In this document: positions 55,498 through 64,000 of the stretch, one piece after another | Numbering within the stretch: the stretch's first letter is position 1 | Layout of the letters: every line of letters begins with the position of its first letter | Assembly (NCBI GenBank): GCA_021234155.1 | Contig: JAJEKV010000303.1 | Coordinates: forward strand, 248,001-312,000 | DNA from: Isoetes taiwanensis | Taxonomy: Eukaryota > Streptophyta > Lycopodiopsida > Isoetales > Isoetaceae | DNA: 64,000 nt | Reading direction: 5' to 3' | The notes under the pieces: model-generated | What the model was told of the DNA's origin: nothing | The model's input: only the letters and a program-made list of their open reading frames with translations | The model's database searches: none | Translations under genes and position numbers: made by a program

Positions 55498-55830
55498 AAA
55501 ACCCTAGCCCTTGAATTTCCTTGGTAAGATGCAAGGAAGATACTTTAAAAATGGATTTAAGGCAAAATTCTAGCCCTTGAATTTCCTTGGTAAGATGCAA
55601 GGAAGATACTTTAAAAATGGATTTATCTTAGTCGTTAAGATAGTATTCTAATGTCATGCCACTAGGCAAACATCCAACTGGATATGTGACCACACCACAT
55701 TGTTTCGGTTCTTGAATTTCCTTCAGTGAAGATGCAAGGAAGATACTTTAAAATGGATTTAAGGCAAAACCCTAGCCCTTGAATTTCCTTGGTAAGATGC
55801 AAGAAGATACTTTAAAAATGGATTTATCTT
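55498..55830. repeat. ~62-bp repeat units around the SINE tail
   Basis: CCCTTGAATTTCCTTGGTAAG, ATGCAAGGAAGATACTTTAA and AAATGGATTTA recur at 55508, 55570, about 55712 and 55778. The second and fourth units are each followed by TCTTAGTCGTTAAGATAGTATTCTAATG, i.e. the SINE 3' end in reverse. The SINE tail and its flank were therefore duplicated together. Confidence 0.8.
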
Positions 55831-56042
55831 AGTCGTTAAGATAGTATTCTAATGTCACGCCACTAGGCAGCATCCAACTGGATATATGACCACACCACAT
55901 TGCTCGGTTGGGTCCTACCTCCAACCGCTTTACATTACATCTGTGGGTTTTGACACCCTGATTCGGAAAATGCGATTCGGGCGGTCTCGAACTCGAGACC
56001 TACATTTGCTAGAACTAGTGTGTTACCACTAGACTAAACGCC
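55640..56042 (-). mobile_element. tRNA-derived SINE, minus strand, with duplicated 3' end
   Basis: On the minus strand the head has TAGTCTAGTGGTAACAC (A box, 56021-56037) and GGTCTCGAGTTCGAGACC (B box, 55985-56002). A body follows with GGTTGGAGGTAGGACCCAAC and CCGAGCAATGTGGTGTGG, and the end reads GCCTAGTGGCGTGACATTAG, AATACTATCTTA. The last ~75 bp occur a second time at 55640-55708. Same family as 26.8 kb. The 5' end abuts a copia reverse-transcriptase scrap. Confidence 0.8.
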
Positions 56043-56235
56043 CAGATGCAAATGGCGCTTTTATCTCAAAGGATTTCATTTCATTTTCCATTGCTACTCT
56101 CAATTCCTTTGCATTTTCACCTTTGGACATATTGTCATGGCCAACTAGAAAACCCATGATCGATCTCTCATCTAAATTTTTTTCTAAGTGGCTTTGGAAT
56201 GTGTGCCCAGACTGGTCCTGCGTGCCACGTGACAA
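56043..56235 (-). pseudogene. Copia reverse-transcriptase N-terminal scrap
   Basis: The minus strand reads GENAKELRVAMENEMKSFE, resembling the start of the copia reverse-transcriptase domain (pattern KEW..AM..EM.S). The SINE follows directly, so the domain is cut there. Too short for certainty; upstream residues (HLEKNLDERSIMGFLVGHD) are compatible with the linker before RT. Confidence 0.45.
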
Positions 56236-57762
56236 AAACCTCTATAACAAGGAGGAGCTTATCATGCGTGCCAAAGCATATAAATAATAAATAACTTTCT
56301 TTTAAAAAGAGAGACGTTATTAAAAATTCTTAACATAGATGATACCAGAGTAGATGGTCCACGAATTAGAGGAAAAAAGAAGGGCGGGGCGGGAGGGTTT
56401 GTCCAATGCTACTATACTGCTGTGAGAAGAATGCCGAACGAGAAGAAACACGAAAAGACCGAATATATATCGCTCGACCTCTTACGAGAATCTCGATCCT
56501 ACGTGTGGATCGATCTACATTCTCATGACGAGGACTCGCAATATATGCACACTAAAACACCGGCCAAAAAGAAGAGAACTCTGCTCTCCGCACAGGCCGA
56601 GGTGGCGTGGTAACTGTAGTGGTGTGGTAACTGTAGTTGCTGGTGAAGATCGGGTTGAATATATTATGTATAAGAAGAAGATGAGAGTCAGCACAGATGG
56701 TGTTGGAAAAGACCATCTGGAAGTCCCCTAGCTCTAAATCAACGGAAGTGGAAAAGGACCTGGTCCATGCGCCAAGGAGTGATATGCATGGTCAACGAAA
56801 AGGAAAAGTGGGCTAAGACGAATGAAACAATGATAAGGTCACAATGGAGAATAAGGACAAGGTAAGGTTCGAAGCCAGTTTGATGGACATGGTCAAGGAA
56901 CGTGATCGAGAAGGTCAAATCGATACTGAAAGAAGGCAGGTAAAGAGGTGTAAGCCAACGAAGATAAATAGAAGTGATGATGTGGACTACAAAAAGTAAG
57001 ATGCACAATGATGTTAAACAAAATATCCCAAACCCACTAGAGAGATATGCTAGGCGAAGAGAAGAACATATACAAATGGTGGCATGTCAACGAGAACAAC
57101 ATCCAAAGCCTAGAAGATAGAGGAAATCGAACACTACAAACAATAATTCAACCAAACCACTTTCATCAATTTATCTAACACAAGTATGAATAAAGACCTT
57201 GGAAAAAATGATAACAACCATGCGACATATGAAGAATATATCGAATCAGTATAAAAAATGCATGGGGGAAGCCAGGAAGAGCAACATACATTGTAATGCT
57301 AGATGAATGTAAACCAAACACGAAGGGAAATGCATGATTCTAATGAATATGGGTCAAAGCACATTGTAGTGGATCACTTGGCATATCCTCCCTATCCCCC
57401 CCTTTTGTGGTGCGAGGCTGGTACCAAATTGTGCCGTGAGCGCAATGATTGCCAAGAATACTATAGCGTGTGCCAAAAATAGTATATTAATTGCCAGATT
57501 TAGATTCAATGACTCAATTCAAATTCAAAACAAACAGATGGGAAGGATTTATTCCGAGGGAACACACCTCCAATAGCTTTATTCAAGAAGAATGTAGTCT
57601 TTTTCCCCGCTTAAAGATTAGAAAAAAAATTAGATAAGTTTTCTCAGATTTTCATATTTTTTTCGTTTTAGATTTCTTCATTTCTGATTTCTGTGAACTG
57701 CAGGATATTTTTTTAAATCACACGCGCGATTTTTGAGATAGCTATGGCGTGAAGCAAACTTC
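56236..57762. other. 1.5-kb interval without recognised genes
   Basis: Purine-rich on the plus strand between 56740 and 57160. Open frames are short and unlike known proteins. No transposon ends recognised. Confidence 0.4.
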
Positions 57763-57873
57763 GAATCCTTTGATGCTCCTTGGCCAGTTTTATCAACCCT
57801 GAAGAACCACGCATTAAAAATTAATGTGTGGTTCTTGAGGTTGTTAAGACTGGCGTGGGATATCAAAGGTTTC
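57763..57873. ncRNA. ~111-bp stem-loop (pre-miRNA-like or MITE remnant)
   Basis: The left arm (57763-57816) contains CCTTTGAT, GGCCAGT-TTA-CAACC and AAGAACCACGCATTA. The right arm (57820-57873) is its inverse (TAATGTGTGGTTCTT, GGTTGTTAAGACTGGC, ATCAAAGG). Loop is only a few A/T. Pairing covers about 54 bp with scattered mismatches, the size of a plant miRNA precursor. No known miRNA was recognised in either arm. A tiny palindromic MITE remains possible. Confidence 0.45.
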
Positions 57874-58089
57874 AATGTTTTATCTCCTCCATGATTCTTT
57901 TAGATGCATGAGTTCATTACCTTGCCTGTTTGTTGTCATAGCAAAACAGGCTTGCACTGTACTTCAGACCTGTTTATTAATATTAAGAGCATTTGAAATT
58001 CCTATCTCTCTCTTCTGTTTTTTCCCCCCAGATTTTGCAAATGTTCATCCGTGGTGAAGAATGTATTTGAATGTGTTGCAGATATTGCA

Positions 58090-58232
58090 TGTTCTCTCTC
58101 TCTCTCTCTCCCTCTCTCTCTCCTCTCCCTCTCCCTCTCCCTCTCCCTCTCCCTCTCTCCCCTCCTCCCCTCCCCTCCCTCCCCCCCCCTCTCCCTCTCC
58201 TCTCCCTCTCCCTCTCCCTCTCCCTCTCCCTC
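58090..58232. repeat. CT-rich microsatellite (TC/CCCTCT)n
   Basis: About 140 bp of TC, CTCCCT and CCCCT repeats. Directly at its end (58234) a LINE-B fragment begins. Open frames across it encode only Ser/Leu/Pro repeats and are artefacts. Confidence 0.95.
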
Positions 58233-58233
58233 C

Positions 58234-58960
58234 TCGAGTAAGTTAAACAGCCAAGATGAAGCTAGTTACCCATGAATGGCCCGAAAGAAGTCGTTTGAGA
58301 AAGGGTGGTATGGGGATGGGATGGTGCAGCTGAAGAAGTGGGGGATTAACATTGAGAATCTAGGAAGTAATAGAGACCGATTAGGGAATGGGTAGGAGAA
58401 ATAGTGTTGAACAGGGTAATGAGGGTATGGCATAGACCAAGCACAAAGATGATGCACTATAGAGAGTTTATGAACCCTCTGTTGCGTGAAATGAGCTATC
58501 TGAATGAAAATATTTCCATCAAAAAAAGGCATGCTATATGCAGCATGAGAATGAGTGCACACCACCTTGAGGTGGAGGTTGGGAGGTGGTATGCGATTGC
58601 CCGCGAACACAGAGTATGCAGGGTTTGTGGATCAAGAGAGGTCGAAGATGAGGAGCATGTGATTTTGAGATGCCCAGCTTATCAAGCTCTAAGGGACAGG
58701 TTTGATATAGATGTAACTAGTCTTTTAATGGTCTTTGAGATACCAGCAACAAGAGTTGCTAGCTTTTTGTTAGATGTATTACAAATGCGAGAAACAATCC
58801 TAAAAGCTAATAAGGATGTGATTGATGAGGAAGAGGATAGAGAGCTCGATGATGAGCCACTCGACTCCGAGGGATTGTCACATGAGTTTGTTTTTTACTA
58901 TGAGGCATGTTTTCTTAGCGTCTAATAGACCCGATGGTCTCACCGGATGAAATAATATAC
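58234..58960 (+). pseudogene. LINE-B C-terminal domain and 3' end
   Basis: Begins GAGTAAGTTAAACAGCCAAG, matching 60000. The protein reads KGWYGDGMVQLKKWGINIEN; HREFMNPLLREM-like residues after a 12-bp difference; MSYLNENISIKKRHAICSMR; MSAHHLEVEVGRWYAIARE; and CRVCGSREVEDEEHVILRCP (about 58618-58680), a CX2C...HX4C zinc-binding motif. A tail follows (LRDRFDIDVTSLLMVFEIPA) with an acidic end, stop at 58925. Then comes the 3' end TAGACCCGATGGTCTC, GGATGAAATAATATAC. The frame from 58404 to 58925 is intact (173 codons), the best preserved C-terminus of this family here. Confidence 0.75.
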
Positions 58961-59165
<205 letters not shown>

Positions 59166-59167
59166 AT

Positions 59168-60464
59168 GCAAGAAAAATTTATGGGCCAGTTTGGAAAGAA
59201 TAAACGTGCCCGGTGCATATAAAGATGCGGTGAAAATGTTATATGAGAAGGTATGGGTGCAACTCTCATTCCCGTATGTGAATGAGTGTAGAGAGCAAGT
59301 GGATAGTAATATTGGAGTTAAGCAGGGGTGCCCGCTATCTCCAACACTTTTTGGGATATTTATTGATGAGCTCGAAGAATGGGTTGCAAGTCTAGGTGAT
59401 GGGGGCACTAACACTTGTTGGGTATGTTATCCAGCTGCTGCTCTATGCTGATGATATTGTGCTGATTGCACGCAGTAAAGAAGGGATGCAAAGGCACCTA
59501 ATGTGTTGGCTTCTTTTTGTGATGCCAAGGATTTGCACGTGAATCTGAGCAAAACCAAAGTGGTGATATTGGTACAACGCTAGACAAGAACTATGAGTTC
59601 GTCTATAAGGGCAATGTGGTTAAGATCTCGATATCCTATAAGTATCTGGGTGTAGTTGTGGACAAACATTTTAGGTGGAATCAGACGGTGGAACAAAGAA
59701 TAAATGGGGGACTCAAAGCCTTTTTTGCAATGCAGAGGAAATGTGCGAAAGAAAACATATGGAAGTTTAGCTTAAAGAAGATGCTTTTCAAAACTCTGGT
59801 ACAAACCAGTGGTCCTATACGGCTGTGAAATTTGGGGGCCAGGGCTGCCTCTAGACCAATGGCAAAAAATAGAGAAAGTGTAAAAGAAATTCTTACATGC
59901 AGAATTGGGCAGGTACAAACTCCATATGAAATAATGCTGGCAGAATGTGGAATGTTTCCTTTGGAATGCGAGGCCTTATGCCAATTTCTTACTTATTTGA
60001 GTAAGTTAAACAGCCAAGATGAAGCTAGTTACCCACGATTGGCTCGAAAGGAGTCGTTTGAAAAAGGGTGGTATGGGGATGGGATAGTCTGGCTAAAGAA
60101 GTGGGGGATTAACATTGAGAATCTAGGAAGCAATAAGGACCGGATTAGGGAATGGGTAGAAAAAACAGTGTTGAACATGGTATGGCATAGGCCGGGCACG
60201 AAGATGATGCATTATAGAGAGTTTATGAACCATTTGTTGTGTGAAATGAACTATCTGAATGAAAATATTTCCATCAAGAAAAGGCATGCTATATGCAGGA
60301 TGAGAATGAGTGCACACCACCTTGAGGTGGAGGTTGGGAGATGGTATGCGATTGCCCATGAACACAGAGTATGCAGGGTGTGTGGGTCGAACGAGGTCGG
60401 AGATGAGGAGCATGTGATTTTGAGATGCCTAGCTTATCAAGCTCTAAGGACCATCGGTTGGTAA
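59168..60464 (+). pseudogene. LINE-B RT (motif A-distal) to zinc-binding C-terminus
   Basis: Readable order: NVPGAYKDAVKMLYEKVWVQ (59200-59260); VDSNIGVKQGCPLSPTLFGI (motif B, about 59300-59360) with FIDELEEWVASLGDGGTNT; after one shift LLLYADDIVLIARSKEGMQR (motif C intact, about 59435-59490); LSKTKVVI; SYKYLGVVVDKHFRWNQTVE (59635-59695); KKMLFKTLVQ; after a shift VQTPYEIMLAECGMFPLECE (59910-59970); then KGWYGDGIVWLKKWGINIEN, ISIKKRHAICRMRMSAHHLE and CRVCGSNEVGDEEHVILRC (60372-60428). Motif A and everything before are missing; the fragment starts at the microsatellite. The second half (59832-60464) is one open frame of 210 codons, so decay is modest. Confidence 0.8.
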
Positions 60465-60815
60465 GCTCTATCACATTGATGATATTAATGATAACATGCA
60501 AAAGAGTGGGCCAGATTTGGTGTTAGATGTGGGAGATGTTCATAAGGGAATAAAAAGCTTTCTAACGGCAAGGCTAAGGATGTATATGGGTTGATTGCTG
60601 AGATGGTAAAATGGGCAGGTGCCTCTATTATTTGCATTGTTACTGCTATGCTAAATGATGCATTTAAAAATGGCTTTCCCAAAACGTGGCAGGTAAATCG
60701 TGTGTCTCCAATTCATAAGGCAGGAGATACTCAAGATCCTGGAAATTATCGAATGGTGATGGTAAGGCTATGGAGAAGGCAGGATGGGCACGAAAAACTG
60801 ATGATTATTGTTTAG
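60462..60815 (+). pseudogene. LINE-B linker and RT N-terminal (finger) fragment, first copy
   Basis: Joined directly to the end of the previous C-terminal domain (LAYQALR then TIGW). It reads LYHIDDINDNMQKSGPDLVL, then after a one-base loss KAKDVYGLIAEMVKWAGASI, ICIVTAMLNDAFKNGFPKTW and QVNRVSPIHKAGDTQDPGNY (60690-60750), the RT finger motif W..NRVSPIHKAGD...NYR. The reading then ends in unrelated residues. The first 210 bp repeat at 61510-61725. Confidence 0.75.
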
Positions 60816-60844
60816 ATGTGTAGCCACGAGATAGTCATTTTGAA

Positions 60845-61740
60845 TTGATAGTAAATGGCATAAGAAAATTTTCGTCTTTTAGAAAATGCACATCAGTAGG
60901 ATCACAAGGGAGGGGAGTCAATGTAGTTGACATCGCTATGGCTGGTATACATATGATACAGGAGATACATGATTATTATATGGAAGATACAATAGCAACC
61001 TCTGACCACTTTCCTATTGTAATGGATATATGCATAAGAAAAGAAGAGGAACAAAAGAATACAAAGAATGCAATAAAGGGAAAATCTGGTTTATACAGGA
61101 GACCACATAAACGAGATGTCTGTATGCAATGCTGTGAGAGCTTAGCTAGTAGGTATACATGGCCAAATAATGCATCAAAAATGGACGAGCTGCTTACGAA
61201 AATGCTTATTGAGGCTGCAACTATATGCTTTGTATCAAAGCGTGTGGCTATGGACCTCCCTTGTAATGGTTGGGACGATCAAGGATGCAAAAGTAAACAT
61301 GCTGAATTTAAAAACGCAAAAGCTGGACATAAGCATGATGTGCATATAGAATATCGCAGGTTAGTGAGACAGAAAAAATGTGCATACTTACAAAGGAAGC
61401 AAGAAGAGTTTGTAGCGGAGTTACTAAGAGATCCGAAATAATTCTGGTCTCATCTCAAATAGATAAAGCAACAACATGATATGTTGGATACTGATGCGCT
61501 CATTGCACAGGTTGGTAAGCTCTATCACATTGATGATATTAATGATAACATGCAAAAGAGTGGACCAGATTTGGTGTTAGATGTGGGAGATGTTCATAAG
61601 GGAATAAAAAAGCTTTCTAACAGCAAGGCTAAGGATGTATATGGGTTGGTTGCTGAGATGGTAAAATGGGCAGATGCCTCTATTATTTGCATTGTTACTG
61701 CTATGCTAAATGATGCACTTAAAAATGGCCTTTTGACGAC
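60845..61740 (+). pseudogene. LINE-B endonuclease end, linker and RT start, second copy
   Basis: The open frame 60845-61441 carries RGVNVVDIAMAG and TIATSDHFPIVMDICIRKEE (SDHFPI, about 61000-61020), the last conserved block of the APE-type endonuclease. The linker region before RT follows (GLYRRPHKRDVCMQCCESLA; WDDQGCKSKHAEFKNAKAGH; LQRKQEEFVAELLRDPK). After a stop, the frame 61481-61740 continues with DALIAQVGKLYHIDDINDNM and KKLSNSKAKDVYGLVAEMVK and breaks at LKNGLL, where unrelated DNA begins. The endonuclease N-terminus is absent. Order along the DNA is therefore scrambled: C-terminus before N-terminus. Confidence 0.75.
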
Positions 61741-62885
61741 AAAATCACATTGTTATAAATTGGTCAATGAGACATGGCATTGGGTTTATATAGCTGCCCT
61801 GATGATTGCCACGAAATATATGATGAAAAGCAGACTTGTGGATTTCATGGTCGGGCCTTTTAAGCTAGATTTCAACCTGCATCTGGCCATAGCCAATCAA
61901 CACAACTACAAAATCCAAACCCTAAGCGGGTTGCTTACAAAAATGACACATACTTCAGCTTACGAAATCAATCAGAGAGACATTTGAAGCCATAAAATGG
62001 AAAGGAGGAAAAACATTTCTGTTACCTTAAAAAGAAAATATCCAGGGCTTGCCGGATGCGCTGTTCTACTCTGCCATAACGGAAATACGATTGTCTGGCG
62101 ATGCCGCAAAGAAAAAAAAGGGGGGAAAAAGCCATCGGCCAAACTATGCGAACAAAAACACGAAGACAGATAAGGACTAATTCCTGAGCTATGGCGACGC
62201 TCCCGAATAGGCACGGTCCCATATTTTTCTCAACCGTCTATTTGTTTAGATCAAGATTTAAAGGCCTATTTTGGTCCATATCCCATTTTATGACACGTGG
62301 ATAAGCTAGGTTTCAAGATAATGTGACACCTAGGGTTAGGCTGTTGCGCTAAAAAGAATAAAAGAAAAATAAAATTCCATTACATTCCACGCCGGCGATG
62401 TAGGGGAGCACCAACGTCTTAGGGCATCGATGCTCACCCTACACTGTGGGCACTGCACCGATGGTCATATCCGACTTTAACTCCCAGGGAGTGGAACAAA
62501 AAAAAGAAAAAGGGAAGAAAAGAAAGAAAACTAAAACATAACGACATACACAACGCCTCAAAAATAATATCCACATCCAACTCCCGTGGTAAAAAAGACA
62601 TTGGCTCTGGCAAAGTTAAATTCTTGTATACAACTATAGAAACACAAATTAGGATTCTTCTTAATCTCAAAAAGGGAAGGTCTGGCTTATGTGGCAACCA
62701 GACGTGCCACGCCATCAACAACATCGTAGCTTAATGTTAAACCAACCACTAACCTTAGTTATGCTGCCTTTGTCAGTTTCTCTTTCTATTGGTTTCCCTC
62801 GTTGTTTTCTCTAGTTTAACGGAGGAGTATTCTTTGAATTAACTCAATGGTGCAAAATACCATTGAGTACCTCATCAAAAATACC
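61741..62885. other. 1.1-kb interval without recognised genes
   Basis: No protein motif was recognised. The minus-strand frame at 61972-62214 has a hydrophobic, Ser/Arg-rich composition but no family match. Possible promoter DNA; not assignable. Confidence 0.35.
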
Positions 62886-62889
62886 AGTG

Positions 62890-63180
62890 GTCCTCTCCTC
62901 GTGGTTTGATGGTTAGTCCTTTGGGCTAGCAATTAGAAGGTCTTGTGTTCAAGTTTTGTTTGAGAAATTTAGAGGACCATCATATGTTCCTATGTGGTTC
63001 CTATGGGGTGATGTCATATGTCATGTGTTCCATGGGGTGATATCTTGTGGTAACTATCTATCTAGGGGCGATGTCATGTGTTCCATGTTCCATGGGGTGC
63101 TATCTTGTGGTATGACATAAAAAGTACTATCTATCTATCAATTTGCCTTGTGGTATGACGTAAAAAGTACTATTTATCTA
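62890..63180 (+). mobile_element. tRNA-headed SINE, second type, with duplicated tail
   Basis: TGGTTTGATGGTTAGTCC (A-box-like, 62902-62919) and TGTGTTCAAGTTTTG (B-box-like, 62944-62958) form a tRNA-like head different from the 26.8-kb SINE. The body contains repeated GTTCCATGGGGTGATATC-type words. The 3' end GTGGTATGAC(AT/GT)AAAAAGTACTATCTATC is present twice (63110-63140 and 63149-63182). The end motif and CTAT tail match the other SINEs, although the heads differ. Confidence 0.7.
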
Positions 63181-63400
63181 TCAATTAAAACCAGTACAAG
63201 ACCATAGCTAGTAAACGCATTGGAATACTGCCAGATCACCAATCATTTAAAACCAGTAAAAACGGTACTATTTATCTATCAATTAAAACCAGTACAAGAC
63301 TATAGCTAGTAAACGCATTGGAATACCGTCAGATCGCCAATCACCTAAAACCAGTAAAAGACCGTAGCTAGTAAATGGTTGGAATACTGCTAGACTGCCA
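63158..63400. repeat. ~102-bp tandem repeat that includes the SINE tail
   Basis: GTACTATTTATCTATCAATT, AAAACCAGTACAAGAC, ATAGCTAGTAAACGCATTGG, AATACTGCCAGATC and CCAATCA-TTAAAACCAGTAAAA occur at 63168-63258 and 63267-63356. A third shorter unit (ACCGTAGCTAGTAAATGG) ends at about 63400. Confidence 0.8.
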
Positions 63401-63795
63401 AAAATCAAGAAAATCGAAGCAAGCGTGCAACCCCAAAAAACATCCATTCTTATTTTATATCAATGGGAGGTCGCTATGTATGCAATTCATTCTAATCAAG
63501 AATGACAGATGAGTATACCATTCTTGAACGACCTCTTACAGCCTGTTACCTGCCCGAAAACCTGCATTCTTGAATGACTTGTTACCTGCGTGAAACCCCC
63601 CTGTTGGAGCTGGATTTCCAAACCCCTGCTGTGGCTATGGCGGGCATAGAAAGCTAGACACCCCGAAGCTTTGTGCCATGTGAGCTCTTGCACCATCACT
63701 GAAAACTTGGCTGGAAGCACCATCGCTTTAAACTTGGCCGTAATACACATTGGCCCCGACATCGTTATTTTACCCTAAAATTATAGCAAGTAATT

Positions 63796-63880
63796 CTTCC
63801 GCCTCTCTTTCCGCCGCTTCCATTATTTCCGCCGCCATTCCGGCCGCTTCCACTCTTTTTCGCTCTGGCGCTTCCATTCA
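63796..63880. repeat. Degenerate CCGCTTCCATT repeats
   Basis: CCGCCTCTCTTT, CCGCCGCTTCCATTATTT, CCGCCGCCATT, CCGGCCGCTTCCACT and GGCGCTTCCATTCACC follow one another. The patch is much more CG-rich than its surroundings, as in leaders of active plant genes. Confidence 0.6.
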
Positions 63881-63896
63881 CCGGGCGATTTTGCAG

Positions 63897-64000
63897 ATGG
63901 GCTTTTGGCTATGGCGACCGTATTACCGATGGTTCCACCATTACACTAAAGTTCAGAACGATCTCCACGTTCGGTGGATTAAACGCCATGTTCTATTTCG
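63897..64000 (+). CDS. Possible start of a gene running off the window
   Basis: ATG at 63897 opens a frame of 34 codons that stays open to the window edge (MGFWLWRPYYRWFHHYTKVQ...), very rich in aromatic and basic residues. It follows a CG-rich, pyrimidine-rich patch that could be a leader. No family recognised; length is too short to exclude chance. Confidence 0.2.
   Translation, partial: MGFWLWRPYYRWFHHYTKVQNDLHVRWIKRHVLF

Noticed and set aside
58051..58275. Open frames encoding Ser/Leu/Pro repeats
   Set aside because: Pure translation of a CT microsatellite.

Overview
KIND OF ORGANISM. The window looks like repeat-rich nuclear DNA of a land plant. Support: remnants of plant-type L1 and Ty1/copia elements, a hAT transposase, a pentatricopeptide-repeat (PPR) pseudogene and a small C2-domain gene of the plant SRC2/BAP type. 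No bacterial operons, rRNA, organellar genes or CRISPR arrays are visible. I cannot name the species. A non-flowering plant with a large genome is only a weak inference. Almost everything here is mobile-element debris. Only one good host gene is visible (C2-domain protein, 18404-18853), with one doubtful multi-exon candidate (29.5-30.7 kb). LAYOUT. 0-2.6 kb: a non-LTR element (called LINE-A here) split by an ORF1-only, poly(A)-tailed L1-like insertion. 2.6-5.5 kb: three tandem copies of a ~965-bp AT-rich unit that begins inside the LINE. 6-18 kb: a minus-strand copia element (gag zinc knuckle, protease, integrase, polypurine tract, LTR start) that appears split by LINE-A copies, including the most complete one (about 10.2-15.4 kb). 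18.4-18.9 kb: the C2 gene. 21.5-22.1 kb: a 548-bp fold-back element. 22.9-25.2 kb: a second element (LINE-B) carrying a 461-bp insert made of 1.5 tandem units. 26.7-27.4 kb: a tRNA-derived SINE. 31.5-33.1 kb: a decayed hAT transposase. 34.6-37.2 kb: a second ORF1-only L1-like element with target-site duplications (TSDs). 38.5-40.6 kb: a LINE 3' end and three ~350-bp monomers. 40.86-43.02 kb: a 5'-truncated L1 with 17-bp TSDs. 44.4-51 kb: AT-rich dispersed repeats carrying a Harbinger-like MITE (TTA duplication) and a ~4.1-kb Helitron-like insertion with PPR pseudogene pieces. 52.9-55.1 kb: minus-strand LINE-A. 55.5-56.2 kb: minus-strand SINE beside a copia reverse-transcriptase scrap. 57.8 kb: a perfect-looking ~110-bp hairpin. 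58.1-61.7 kb: scrambled LINE-B modules separated by microsatellites. 62.9-63.4 kb: a third SINE. HOW THE PARTS RELATE. The clearest shared theme is 3'-end chemistry. LINE-A, LINE-B and the tRNA-headed SINEs end in a similar motif (GACG-A/T-TAAAA with close variants) followed by a different short tandem tail in each copy. This is what is expected if the SINEs use the LINE reverse transcriptase. The poly(A)-tailed L1 and the two ORF1-only elements form a second, separate partnership. Nesting order can be read in several places because uninterrupted paralogues of the target are present in the same window.
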